Positions 1-13,700 of a stretch of 64,000 bases of DNA are shown in pieces (the stretch's first letter is position 1; each line of letters starts with the position of its first letter). The DNA is from Ampullaceana balthica (Eukaryota; Mollusca; Gastropoda; Lymnaeidae), in NCBI GenBank assembly GCA_944989445.1, contig CALYLW010000741.1, positions 186,001 to 250,000 on the forward strand, given 5' to 3'. The position numbers and the translations under genes are program-made. Under the pieces are notes generated by a model that saw only the letters and a program-made list of their open reading frames with translations, was not told the DNA's origin and ran no database searches.

Positions 1-1026
1 ATAAATACTACAAATAATGACAATAGTCACTAGTAGTAGTAGTAGGTCTAACTTTATTTTTAGGCCTACTCTCTGAACTGTGAGTGAGAGTCTTCGTCTA
101 AGTGTGTAGTGAGAATCTTAGTCTAAGTGCCGTAGTGAGAATCTTAGTCTAAGTGCGGGGTAGATTATTATACAAAACTGACTTGGCCTTGGCTTGGTGT
201 TTTGACTAAAACTAAAGTCTAAAGTGACTAAAGCTGTGTGACCGTGTGACGTGTGTACAGGGTGGGCCAATAAAAGTGAGAACATCTTGTAAAATGTGAT
301 TTAATCATATCAAATTTTGTTTAACTATACCCATACTAGCTGTACTGTAAATTAAACATCTTAAGTCAAGACTCAAGACTCATGAAAACAATGTAATCAA
401 TGACAACTTTAAACGAAGTCGTAGAAATAGTGCTGAAGGCTCTGGAAGTGGTAGTAATTATGAATGGCAAATGAATAACTATATTAAACCTCTTGAGTAA
501 ATGTAATTGTGCCGGTGATTCCTGTAGCCGATCCTGGACTTAAGACACACACTGCCTTGACCATCTTGAAATGCACGTTTTAAATTGTATGCTTGTCTTC
601 GTCAAAGAAAAATATTTAGACAATGAATTCTGAACATGACACTGCAGTTTGTCAAAGGTCAAGGGTGGCAAAATTTCTAGAAATTGATATCGCGTACTTT
701 TCAGTGTTCAGCAATGAAACAATTAATATTTTTAATTGATTTAAAATACATTTTAAAGGTCTTCTACTTTAATAACAGATTGTTTTAAAAGAGACCTGAT
801 TTCAAACAAATCATTTCTGACTATAACTATAATTTTTACACTTTACTTTAAATTAACATTAAAGCCAGTCATTGCCTGGAATGACAGGACAGGAATGTGA
901 ATTAACAATAATTTAAAAATCTAGAGTCAAAGTGTAAAAATTCAGGCTAGGGTAAAGAATATGAAGACTTCGGTCCAGGGGCATAACAACGACTTGGCAT
1001 CGGGGCAGTTTCCAAGAGCGCCGAGG

Positions 1027-1200
1027 TAGTGCCGTTTTAACGCATAGGCCCGTTGGGCATTTGTCCGGGGGCCCACGAGCACAGGGGCCCCATGGGAATA
1101 TGTTTATTTATATTTATTATGTATATTTATGTTTTTATTTCAGCGGGGGGGCGCACTCTTTCTTTGCCCAGGGGCCCAAAATGGAGTAAAAACGGCTCTG
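1027..1200. mobile_element. hAT-type MITE, 174 bp, copy A
   Basis: Short non-coding element with a GC-rich core of GGGCCC blocks around an AT-rich centre. It is flanked on both sides by the same 8 bases, CGCCGAGG (1019-1026 and 1201-1208). The inner right end reads ACGGCTCTG and the left end TAGTGCCGTTTTA, a degenerate inverted repeat. A second copy in the same orientation lies at 26186-26365 with a different 8-bp duplication, so the ends are well defined. An 8-bp duplication and short CAG-type ends are usual for hAT elements. It has no coding capacity and must have been moved by a transposase encoded elsewhere. Confidence 0.8.
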
Positions 1201-1439
1201 CGCCGAGGGGCTAATCCTTCAATAATTAATTTATTCTGTATAATTTAGTATTTTCCCTATTTCTCAAGGGCACCAAAAATGAATTAGCCAAGGGCGCGGA
1301 AAACCCAGTTACGCTTCTGCTTCAGTCCTTCGTAAACTATAACTGTACTGAGTACTGTAACAAAAATTAATTACGCGGGCGGGCGGGACCACAACAGACA
1401 GAGAAAGGGAGGGAGAGAGAGACCCGTAAAAACCCGTAA

Positions 1440-3003
1440 CAAACAAGTTTTGGACTTTAGTCTAAATCCTTTATGTACGAGAAGTAACTAAAAGAATGTT
1501 CATTATACTACGCAGCGCAAGACCATCCAAAAATACAAAATTGTAGTTGTGTCGTAAAACATGTTTAATACAATGCCCACCGATCAGGAATATGTTTATA
1601 AAAAGTGTTGTCAATAAAATACGCGCTTATTGCGCGACAGAAAGGTTGTTCAATATAATACGCACCGCGACACTCATCTCAAAAATTAACATGATACATA
1701 GAGGATAAATAAAATAATCTAAAAATTCAATAATTTAATGACAGTACATGCGACCGATCTGAAATTTTGATACACAGTTTTTATCATCGGCACAAAACTG
1801 CCTGCAAAATGACAGCTCACTAGCTTACGAGGAAGTGGGTTAAAAATAGATCCAAAGTTTTGGCGACAAGCAAGGGCGCAAGCAGACACCACGAGTTAAT
1901 ATAAAGGATTTAATAAAACAAACCCGTAATAAAACAAACCCGTAAAAACAAAGTTTTTGACTATAAATCCCTTATATATGAGACAGAACTTAAAGTATTT
2001 ACAAATATCTACAGACTGAATCTGTCTTTACTCCCCTTTGCTTTTAACCCAAAAAGGGTGGGGTGGGGGTGGGAGAGGGGAAAGGTCTTGTCACCGATCG
2101 CTGGGGAAAGTTCACCGTGAAACGCCAAATGTAAACAAAAGCACGCCGCTTTACCTGGTTTAAGCACGAGACTTGTTCACACCGGTGGCTGGCCTGAAGT
2201 CAAGTGACCCGTAAAATGTAAACGATAGTGACCTCTACATATAGTTTATATAGATAAACTAAAAATGCATTAATTTAATTACGGTACGTTCGATCGATCT
2301 GAAATTTTGATACGATGCATTGTTAGGTTAGACGGGTCCGTGTGCCAAATTTCAGTTCGATCGGATCATGGGAAGTGGGTCATTTTTGACTTCTGTTTTT
2401 CCGCCCGCCGAGCCCATGAGAGAGATGATGAGAGAGAGACAGAGAGAGACGGCCGCGAAGTTAATATAAGGGATTTAAAAACAAAGTTTTTGACTATAAA
2501 TCCCTTATATATGAGACATAACTAAAAGTATTGCTTATGTTCAAACGTGACAAACATTTACAGACTGAATCTGTCTTAACTTCCCTTTGCTTTATAACCC
2601 CTGGGGGGGGAGGGGAAAGGTCTGGTCACCGATCGCTGGACCGAGCTCAGCGTGACACGTAAAATGTAAACAAAAGCACGGTACACCTGGTTAAAACACG
2701 AGATGTGGTCACCGATGGCTGGCGTGAAGTCAAGTGACCCGTAAAATGTAAACAATAGCGACTTCTACATATAGTTTTATATAGATAAACTAAAATTGCA
2801 TTAATTTAATTAGGGTACGTTCGATCGATCTGAAATTTTGATACGATGCATTGTTAGGTGACACGGGTCCGTGCGCCAAATTCCAGCTCGATGGCTTCAG
2901 GGGAAGTGTGTCATTTTTTACTTTTGTTTTTCCGCCCGCCCGTCGACGAACGACAGTGAGAGACGGCGGTGAAGATAATATAAGGGATTTAAAAATCAAA
3001 GTT
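1440..3003. repeat. Tandem array of about 520-bp repeat, three units
   Basis: Three head-to-tail units, roughly 1440-1948, 1949-2483 and 2484-3003; the first is the most diverged and the last two are close. Landmarks recurring in each unit include TTTTTGACTATAAATCC, GATCTGAAATTTTGATAC and a purine-rich GAGAGAGA stretch before a GTTAATATAAGGGATTT-like block. A single inverted copy of the same family lies inside an MRPS9 intron near 41740-42085, so the unit also disperses. No protein of recognisable family is encoded. Origin unknown: it could be a satellite in formation or a tandemly duplicated non-autonomous transposon. Confidence 0.75.
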
Positions 3004-4734
3004 ATCTACGTTAATTAAATAAAATTTTGAATGTCAACATTAAAGACATACTCCTCCCTACATTAAAATGGCTTTCGTATTACATTTGTTGTCTACTTGA
3101 CTTGACAAACAGTGGTGTTGAACAGCAAATGTAATGTTTATGAGAGTGTTGAATAGATATATAAAATTGTGTTATGAAGAAGATTTTTTAAGTTTTTGGG
3201 AGGTTTATTAATCTTCAAAATAAATATATATAGAGATATAAATTTTATTTGATGTGATATTTTGCAGAACGAAGTAATCCACATAATAAAAAAAAACAGA
3301 ATTACAGACAGAATACAATGAGTGCTTTCCAGCTCACCCCTTCCCCATTTTATTTTTAGTTAGACCACTGCACACTTTCTTTTTTTTAAATCCTGAGGTG
3401 TATCACTACTATATGTCATTTAATATAAACCCTTTTGCACCAAATATATTTAGAATATACAACCATATTTAAATTGCAGTAAAATAAAATATTAGCATTA
3501 TGAATACTTGAGGTATTTCTTTAAGATTCTCATATAACACTGATCAGGAACATTACCTAGATTACTATTGACACAGTTAGTCGAGTGTTACTTTATACAA
3601 ATTTAAAATTCATTACCTTCACTTTTTGTTCGGTATTTTCAATGATTATTCTAAGCCTTTTCTTGCTTTTTTTTGTAGTTTCATAAGGCCACATTTTGAC
3701 AAGTAAGTTTACAAATAAAGTACAAGCAATATCATTATTCAGGTCCTTTCTTGACACATTCACTTTTAATGTATATTATTCTTAGAACAAATGAACAAAA
3801 GCCTGGGAAACTGTCAATTTTACACTTTGAAACTTTAAAAAAAATAAAATTGGGTAACATGTTTTTATCCTCTCACAATAAATTTAGAATCGTTTTGCCT
3901 TGCAGATGTATGAACATAGATTTATGCTCTTTTCAAATACGCTGGCATTCATCCATATCTTATGCCCAATAATGAGCTCCTTTAATTATTCTATTTTTCA
4001 GCAAATAAAATTAAAATAAAATTCTCATGCAATAATGCAACGAACTGTATAGCTAAACTTAAATCAAATACAAAGGTGTAAATCATTAAAGAAAAACAAT
4101 AAAAAATGTTTGAATGAAGCTTTATAATTTATAATGGAACTCGTATCTCTTCTACATGCTGGTATGGCAACAAAAAAACAAAACAAAACAAACAGAGAAA
4201 ACAGTAATAAATTTGATAAATTTTTCAAAGGCAAATAAAACATTATGATATAATGTCTTAAATTTAAATATGAGGAATTATGGAACATATGAATGTTGAT
4301 TGTTGTTTAGAATTGAAAAATAAAACATATTTAGATCTGATAACGTAAAATACAACATTGGGTCCTTTGCAATGTTTTCCTCTCCTCATTTCTTAAAGTC
4401 TCATTAAGAATAATGCAAAGATAACTCGAAATCCAACATTTCAAAACACATTTTTAAATTAACAATATTTAATCTCATTAGGGATTTTTGCCAAATATTT
4501 AGCTAAGGTATTTAACAAAAATATAACATTGACAAATGTATTTTGAGGATCATTTCTTTCTCTACTTATTTAAATGGCTATTACTTTAAAATGAAAATAC
4601 TATTTTAAATTATAAAATAAAACAAAACTTGTGACAGACTTATGCATTTACATCAAAATAATTAAAGAGAAAAAAAGCCTGACATTAAAAAAAAATGAAA
4701 AGAAACTCGATACTACAGATGTTATAAAGCCACT
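3004..4734. other. LARS1 3' flank, A+T-rich
   Basis: No coding exon was found here. It must contain the LARS1 3' untranslated region at its right end, since LARS1 is read leftwards and stops at 4735. Minus-strand AATAAA signals occur near 3245 and 3349 but no particular cleavage site can be assigned. Short open frames (for example 3751-3972 and 4064-4288) have low-complexity composition and match nothing recognised. Confidence 0.5.
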
Positions 4735-7700
4735 CTAGACCAATAAATAAACTAGCTTTGGTCCAACAGGAAACTTGCTTCCATTTTCTGATATTGTGAC
4801 ATTCTTTGTCTCTGTGTCAATATGAAACACGCTTGACTCATTTACTTGAACCTTGCCGTCCAATATGTGGTTCATGTCAGGTATTTTTCTCCAGCCAGCC
4901 TCACCATCATCAAATCTATAAAGCTTCAGTGCAGATGGATCTGAGATAGACCACAATGTTAATGATCAATGATATGGTCAGGTTTTTACACAAAAGTGGT
5001 TAGTTATGGTAAAAGTTACAGCAGTTAAATAGTCTAAAAGTTCAACCCATTGCTTATTACTCACTTAATTTGAAGAATCATGAGGACTAGTGAATTGCTT
5101 ACCTTTAAACTTTGACCTATCAGATTTGGCTATTCTGCTGAGCACTTTGCTAGATGTATCCCCCTCAAAAATGTCCAAGCTCAATTCAAAGAGGCTGCTA
5201 AAAGGTTGAGGGTTGATAAAACATATCTTGACACTGGGCTGAAATGAAATTCAACACGAATCATATTAAATTAAGCATTGGTAATACAGAAATGATTTTT
5301 ATTCAGAACGATGGTACTGAACTAATTTAGAGTAATTTTTGTTTGCATAGGAATTGCACATGACTCTCTTATTTGATTAGAGAGGATATTTAATTCTGTA
5401 GTTACTTCACACTTGTTCCTCAGACACTACTACTTGTGAAATTAGTTTTCATCTTTTTTTTCTTGTGATACAACACTTTCTAATTTTGGCCATCATATCA
5501 GTTGTCCGCCTGTCTCAATAAATCCCCTTTCTTATACTGCCCTTCGACTCACTCACGTACTCCGGCTCCAGTCATATACACATACTCCTCATTGGTTATA
5601 CATTTATTTAGGCCATTGTGGTGGGACACCTGCCTTATTATTATTCAAGCCACCAGACACATAGGCAATTTAGGCCATTGACTCCACCTTACCCCGCGTC
5701 CATCTCCATAATATTCAATGATAAAACCCAAGCGAAGTTTAATAATGTCGTCTTACTTAGGTGGTGCAGATTTCTTGGTCTGTGTTAACTTTTAACCTAA
5801 GAATAGCTGCCTGCATTGATCAGCACTATTTATTCAGGATAACAAGACATATTTCAACCCACTAGTTCTTTGCATGAGATGGGAAAACTAGCCATAAACA
5901 GCTATCACATGGCTGATAAGCAACATTAATACATCCAAAATTTGTAATTTTTAACTTTAATAAGCAAATGAAGTTAGATTTTCAGTACATACCTCAGTGA
6001 CAAATGTTATAAATGGCTTGCCAGGACAGCATTCTTCTTTTACTTTGTCATCAGCACTATCTGAAGACTTGACTTCAAGGCCTTCAATCTGAAAAAATAA
6101 AAACCATTTTTAAAAAAAACATGAATTTGTAAAGACTAATCAAATATAAGCTATCATTATAATAAAATATAAATATTAAACATAAAAGTAATTGATATTC
6201 ATTAACTGTAACTGTAAAGGTAATCTAACTGGCAGTATAGTGAGGGCTCACCTCTAATGTGTTGATTAGATAAGGCAAGTTCAAGTTTAGGATGTTGGCC
6301 TCGTCAAGCTCAGAAGTCAGGGCCAATGCCTTGAGTCCATTTTTTTCAACATTTTCCTACAATTTTATAATGAGATGGCAAAAAAAGATTTATCACCCAT
6401 TAGAGGATAGTGTTTTTAACTTGAAAAGTTAAAAAATCAAATAGCAGCTGTCTTTGAATAGCTCATCAAGCCCATGATAGTATAATGTAAAGTGCTATTA
6501 AAGGAGTTAATCAACATAACATATTAAGCTAATGCTTTTCACACTTTAATTTGTCATTAAAAAATGCTTAAAATATTTTTTATTTATGATACTTGAATGA
6601 ACTGAGCCAGTTCTGTGAAATGGGAAAGAGTTGAGACCTTCTTTCACAATCAGAATTGAAGAAAGCCAGTACCAGGGGTGAGTTCTTGATTAATTTGTCC
6701 ATCTCCTGCATTTACTGCCCCTTGCAATGTTCAGAACCAACATAAAATAGGACAATAAAATGGGCGATGTCAATTTTTAAAAAATTACCTTGGCTACTTG
6801 TACAAAAGGCATTAATTTTTTAGTGTACTTCTTTAATTCAGCTTTACTGTTCAGTTCCTGGGCTATCACTTTGTTGTCAGGGAAACCTTTATTGGCCTGT
6901 AGAGTTAAAAAAACAAGCATTCATTAATCTTGATCTAGAGTATAGTAATTTACAATAAAGATTTTTAAAGGTACTAAATATTCAATGCTTTAATTAGGGA
7001 CTGACTAACCTCATAAAGTTTTTGCAAAGTAGATAGCACTAAATTTTGCCACGGAGGATATGTCTTGGCAACCCAGATTACAGCATGTGTGGGAGCTGAA
7101 ACAACTTTCTGAAAATCAAAATATTTTAAATTAATATATTATTTTTAAATGTATAATAAAATGCTATAATTTAACACAAGAACCATACTTGAAAATGATC
7201 TAAGAATACTACATAAAGATGAAAAATAATAAAATAATACCTTTCCTTTACCAGCACTTTGCAAAGCTTTTCTCCTTAATCTAAACTCATGTGCACTGTC
7301 AGTTAAATACTGAGAAGACTGGATTAAGAGCTCATCAACAGGTCCAGCTTCAGGCCAACGTGCCCACATTATACTTTCCTTCTATAAGAATATGAAAAGA
7401 AAATTATTTCATCATTGAAAAGGTTTACAAAATATTCTTTCATTTCTGTATTGATACAATGATTTGGCTTAATGGTTCAAATAAAATTCTGTTATTGAGC
7501 AGTATAACTGGTAAAAAGAAAAGTCTCCAGAATGAAAACATTTTTTTTTAAAATTAGATGCTTCATCACCTTTCCTAAAAGGCCCCATATATACTCTGCA
7601 ACATGTGGACATATAGGGGCCATAAGGAGGGCCTGGGTTTCAATGAATCTTAAAACCAGATCTTTGTGCATGCCCTGTGTTTCGACTTCTCTGTACATGT

Positions 7701-10700
7701 CTCGTTTTGCCTGAAATATAAGTTTGAAAAAAGTTAATAACATAGTCATGATTACATCTGAGATTTTTAAATTTAACGGATTATTTAAAAGCAAACATTA
7801 ACCCATTTAGAAAATGAAAATTAATGTGCGTAATAGCTTGAAAATAACTAATTTTATACAACATTCCTCACAGTGTAATTTTTTTAAAAGTTACTTGCAT
7901 TAAAATGTGCAAAGTGTGCCTAATATATCAATTGAGCTTTGAATAATTTGGCTTTTCTTACCTGAAATTCAAAGAAGCTAGTTCGCAATGCAGCCTTAAA
8001 CAGGTAGCCCTCATAATGAACTTTAGTCTCCAAAATTGATTTGTTGATTTCACTATAAAAATGAGTAAAACAACAAATAAGTTACTAAATAAAATTTTCA
8101 GTTAAGATTGTTCAAAGTAAAAAAACTGTAACTGCATGAAATGCCTGACCTGATGAAAACGTTGTCATTGAATGTGTAGGTGCTTTCCGGTCCTGTCCTT
8201 AAATGATCCTTGTCTTCCAGCATCTCCTTAACCCACTCTAACAAGGCATACAGCCTCAAAAGACCAGCCTCAGCCATCTTCTCCACAAAGTTGGCATCCT
8301 CTATTTGGTCACCTGCATCTGCCAGGGACAGGCGCATACCTAGTGGATGACACAAAAATTAAACCTTTTATCCCTTCAGCGCCAACGCAATAGCTCTGTT
8401 GGGTGAGCTATTGTGCATGGTATGCAATATGTGTAACTTGTTTTTGTTCATTACACCTCAGGATATTTATTTCATCAACAAAAGTTAAAAATAATATGCC
8501 GCATAATCTGTTTGTACTTCATATTTTATGTATCACTAACTGGATATCTGGTAGATAGAAGGGAATTTTTACTCTTTGCCCATGGGATAAAAAATGTTAT
8601 GGTCATCATGCTCTTATAAATCAACTTATAAAATAAAGAGATGCGTACCATCAGATGAGAATTTATTGATAGCCTCTTCTAAAGTGCAGAAATTTCCTGT
8701 TGACTTTGACATCTGGAATATAATTATTTCAATTAATAATCGGTCCATTTACTAGAATAAAATTTCTACATCTATCAGTATAACTTAAATTGGGATAATT
8801 AAAAAGAAACACTTTAGATAAGAAGATGAAGTATTATGATTTTAAAATGATTGCAATGTATTTTTAGTTACTTGTAAACAATATTTTAATAATGAACACC
8901 TGGTAATGATTGAAGACATAAAGATTTTGAGAAACACTATAATAAACAAATATTTACTTTTTCAGAGTTGATCAAAAGATGTCCATTAGCTCTCACAGCT
9001 TTAGGCCACTTGGTCCTGGTAAGACAAAAGATATTTTAATGGAAGTGTAACAAAACCTGAGTAATACATATATTATTTGCTTAATCTCTCATGTAATATC
9101 ACTAATATCTTGAACGAATGAGCAAAATTCAATTTAAAAAAAATTTTGCTGTGCAAATTGACTGATAATTCATATCATTATATGTCCTTATAAATGTTTC
9201 CATACTTGTCATCCGGCCACATGGCACAGTGGCAGTAGATAAAGTAAGTCAGGTGGTTAGGAACCAAATCTTTGCCAGACATGCGTACATCAACGGGGTA
9301 CCAGTACTCAAACTCTCGACGAAGCCTGTCAAGGACCTCTTTAGCAATACCACAAGAGCTAGGGTATGGAGTGCTTTTATAGAAAATATAATCCCAGACC
9401 TCTGGAGTCAGTTGTTCAGCCCTGCAAGAAGATTAGAGCTCTATCAGTTGATTTACCTTAAATTTATACAGCCAAATATTGTCTTAGTCTGCAAACATTA
9501 TACATCACTAAAAATATGAGCATTCACATTTTTTATTTAATTACCTGATCTTAGCAGGGCCAGGCCTTGAGCCATCCCAAACCCCACCCTGCAATAAATG
9601 ATTGACTGTGTAAAAAGCCATGTAGATGGTGGAATCAGATAAACTTTCAATCAAGTACTGAGGGTCCCATGGCATTTTAGTACCAAGTCCATATGTTCTA
9701 GAGCAGGCATGCTCGTGCAGCCAGTCAAGAGTGGATAGAAAATTGTGGCGCACTTCATCTGAGAATGTATTCATGGTACTTAAAGCTTCTTCTGCTTGCG
9801 CCCTCCATGCAGGCTCTCCGTAATCTAAAAACCTGAAAATATTTTTAAAATGCTGTGTAAAATTATATAATAAAGTTCTTAAACTAGTGGCTTTAAGAAT
9901 TAAGAGAACAAACCACACAGATAAGCCTGTACCTCCAGATTTAACAAGTATGTGTATTGACATTAGGTGATGGTATTCATTAATCTATTTTTTTTTATCC
10001 CTTGTTTACCCCTGTTTATAAAGTACATGATAAAAAAGCAACAATTTAACAAATTTACCATTGATCACACAGGGCCACAACACACTCATCACCAGAGCGA
10101 GACACAACTAGCTTCTCTGGTTCTTTGTATAGAAGCGCAGCATTCTGTAAATTAAAACAAGACTCACCATAAAAATATCATGACCACACAATCTCTCTCC
10201 ATATTTTTACCATTATTTGAAACTTCATAATGTCATAAATTAAAGATTTAACAAAGTTGAAAAATTGTAATTTAGCAACCAAGCAGCTTGAGGGTAAAGA
10301 ACACAAAATTCAGCAATGATTAATTACCTGTTCAGTTAACTGGCTCTGAATTGTCTTCTTCACATCTTGAACTTTCATCCCTTTAAAACCCTCAACAAGC
10401 ATGACCTGCAACAAAATAACCAATTATAAGAAAATTCCTAGTGTTTAATACATTTAAATTACACATCCAACTTAAAAAAATTAATTGATTAAATGGAAAA
10501 AAAATCATTAAAATAGTTAGCAGAAAGACAATGATTTAAATGAACTATAAAAATATAACTTTACACAAGAATAATGTTGAGGAGAAAGGAGTAAAAAGAC
10601 GTTTTGTACTTACACCTTCATAAAAACCTTTTTTGTAGGTGTCTTCCTTAGCCTCAGTTAGCTTGTCTCTGTCATTCTGGCTGGTCACCTTGTAGATATC

Positions 10701-13700
10701 ACAGGCAGTCACTGCACAGAGGTTACCATAACCTGGTACATCAATGATGGGGATCTAAGGTAAAATGCGCAAAATTCAAACCAGTTAAGTGGACAAACGT
10801 CATACTGTGAAATGCATAAATAATAACCAAGGAAATTAGCTTCCTTAATGAGGCAGTGTTGAACTTCAACCAAGTTTCCTTTTAATACTTTTACAAGTAG
10901 ACGGTAAAAAATTGTTTTAAAAAATCTGACTGCCACTGTTTTTACAAACAGAATCTTCTACAAGATTGACTTGATCATACTCACTGGCTCAAAAGGCAAA
11001 ACCATTTCATCTGTAATGCCATATTTTTCTCGCAGTTGCTAAAAGTTAAAAATGTTAAAATTTGTAGCAAATGAAAAAATAGTGTATTATTACTGAAATT
11101 TTTAAAGACCTTTCATAATAAAATAAAAACTTACTAACATTTCAGTTTTCAAATCTTAAATAATTTTTTTTTAATAAGCATATCAAATTTTTAAAAATTG
11201 AGTTGAGGCACACCATAAAAACTACTTACTTTTAATAATAAAAGCTAAAACACCAGAAATAAATATACATTTTTAAAAACATAGAATCTTTATTTGTTAA
11301 AAGATGAATTAATTAGTATTTTCTTATTGGTATGAATGTACTTACTGGTTTGTTTTTCAAATCCCTGAGAGCAGCATAGTCATCTGGTGCATCAGAAGGA
11401 ACACTGGTTACAACACCAGTTCCTATGCATATGAAAGAAGGATTTTTAGTAATTTATAGTTGAATACCAACTTCATAATGTAAACATGGATGCAATTTGG
11501 ATGATTGTTCATTCTTTAATAGTAGCATTTTAAAATACAAACTACTAGCTCTTATCATACCTTTGTCCTCTTTAATAGTGAGCATTGGTAGAGAGTAGAT
11601 AGTTTTGTAGCTTGACAAAGGAGCTTCCAGTGGAGTGCCAAGAATATCCTGCATGTAATTGAATAAAATTTACAATAATCATAAAATCCATGCTTAAATT
11701 TTTTAAGGTTTAAAAATCCTTCAAGCATAAATTTTACATCCCACAATACAAGTAAAGGTTGAATGGTTATTTTGTAAATCACAAGTCCTAAAATTTTAGA
11801 TTTCATATATGATTACAGTCACTTGTAACCTTTAAGTTCAAATATCTATTCTTTAAAAAAAATTTTTTTTTAGAGCTTAACAATAATAATTTTTGACCAA
11901 TACATATTCAAATATTTACCAAGTGCTTAACACACATTTCACTCACTTTTTATACAGGTGACAATGGCATAGTTAATAAGCATTAAAATTTACAATGTTC
12001 CTGAAATTTTTTTTAAAAAAGATTATATTCTATCTATACTACTGATATGATAAATTTTATTTTTTTAAAATCTCAAATTTATAACAATCAATAAATTGTA
12101 CCTCAAATATATGTATATTTTTTTTTATTAAACTTATTTTGACCCCACCTGGCCAATCAGCTCTGCTAAGACTTCCACTTTTCCATTTTCAGGTGTCATA
12201 TCCTGATAGCTCATATTACGAGCAGCCCTACGTGTTGTTATAAAAACTTCTCCAGACTTGGTGGCCAAGGCTATGTATTTCATGTCAGGTCGTACCCAGC
12301 AGTTGGTCTGGCCAAACATGGTTTCAGGCCTCAGTGTTGCAGCCACAAGGAAGACAGGTTTACCTTTCAGAGACCTTCAAGCAATCAATTACATATAATT
12401 TAAAACAATATTATTAAAATATTTCCTAATTGAAAGCAGGATTTTTAATTATTTTTTTTAATTTAAGAAAAAAAACTATTGGATTTATAATCAATTATAA
12501 ACCACAACAGCTGATTCAGTTACAATATTTCATTTTCTTAAAAATAAAATAAAATTATAACCTGTTCAAATAAGCTACAATGCTAAGTAAAATATCATCT
12601 TACGCTAGCTTGGAAGGATATGGTTCTTTCACCTTTAACTTTATCAAAGTGTACTCTTGAGGACCAACACCCTATGGAATTTGAATATAAAAATACAGGT
12701 GAACACAGTTCAAAAAATATTCTTGGACTATACACAATTGAAATGAGTTGTTTTTTTTATATCTAAAAAATTTTAATCAAGTTTTGTAGATAAAAGTAAA
12801 GAGCTTTGTTTATTGAAATATTATTGGGAAGATACAGAAGAAAAAAATTATTTATGAAATTAAAGTTTGTCATCATTGACAAAAACAACAAAAAAATAAA
12901 TACCTCGCCTGAGCTTCTATCATGGTCCATACATGGTTGGTTATCTTTTGGTGAAAAAATGGTGTACCTATAAAAGGGAAATCAATGAATGTTTTAGTAA
13001 CTGAATGAATACTTAAATAAATAACAATTACATTGTAGGCTGGGGTACTGCGCTATATAAGTGAACAAATAATAATAATAATAATAACAGCTTGATATAA
13101 TGAAAATTATTTAAGACACATAAACTTAATCTTACCTTTTTCCAAATTTGACCTTGTTCCTGTCTCTAAGCCTCAAGAAGTTCCATCTGACAAAAGAATC
13201 AAAGTAAGGATTGGCGTCAGTTGTGATAAAACTCCTGCGCCAGTCCACCTGCATGAAAATAACAATCAGACTTCACTACATTGAAACATTAAAATAATTT
13301 TTAATCATCAAAATTGCAAACATTTAAAAAATTCTTTTGACAAACATAATAATGTTCTACAAAGTATTTAAAATATCTAAATTTAAACAAAAAAGGCCCA
13401 TCATTAACGTTTAATTTGGCAAAATGCGGTAATGCGCGCCTAGCCTCTATTACCAAAGCGCGGTAAAGCACGCCTCGATAGTACTCTTTTTAGAAACGAA
13501 ATCACAGAAAGTAAAAACTATTCAGTGCAGGATAGAAGATGTATTCGACTTCTGGCAATGGCGGCGATTGCCTTCGCTCGTGTTTTCGCTCGATTCGCGA
13601 AGTTTCGGGGTAGTTTTTTATGTTTTTTTGTTGAAAATGTGATTTCGCTATACTTTTTGGTAAAATAATAGTACTAAACTACAGGTAAAATAGTATTAAA

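Noticed and set aside
9229..9519. 96-codon plus-strand frame
   Set aside because: Antisense to LARS1 exon 17.
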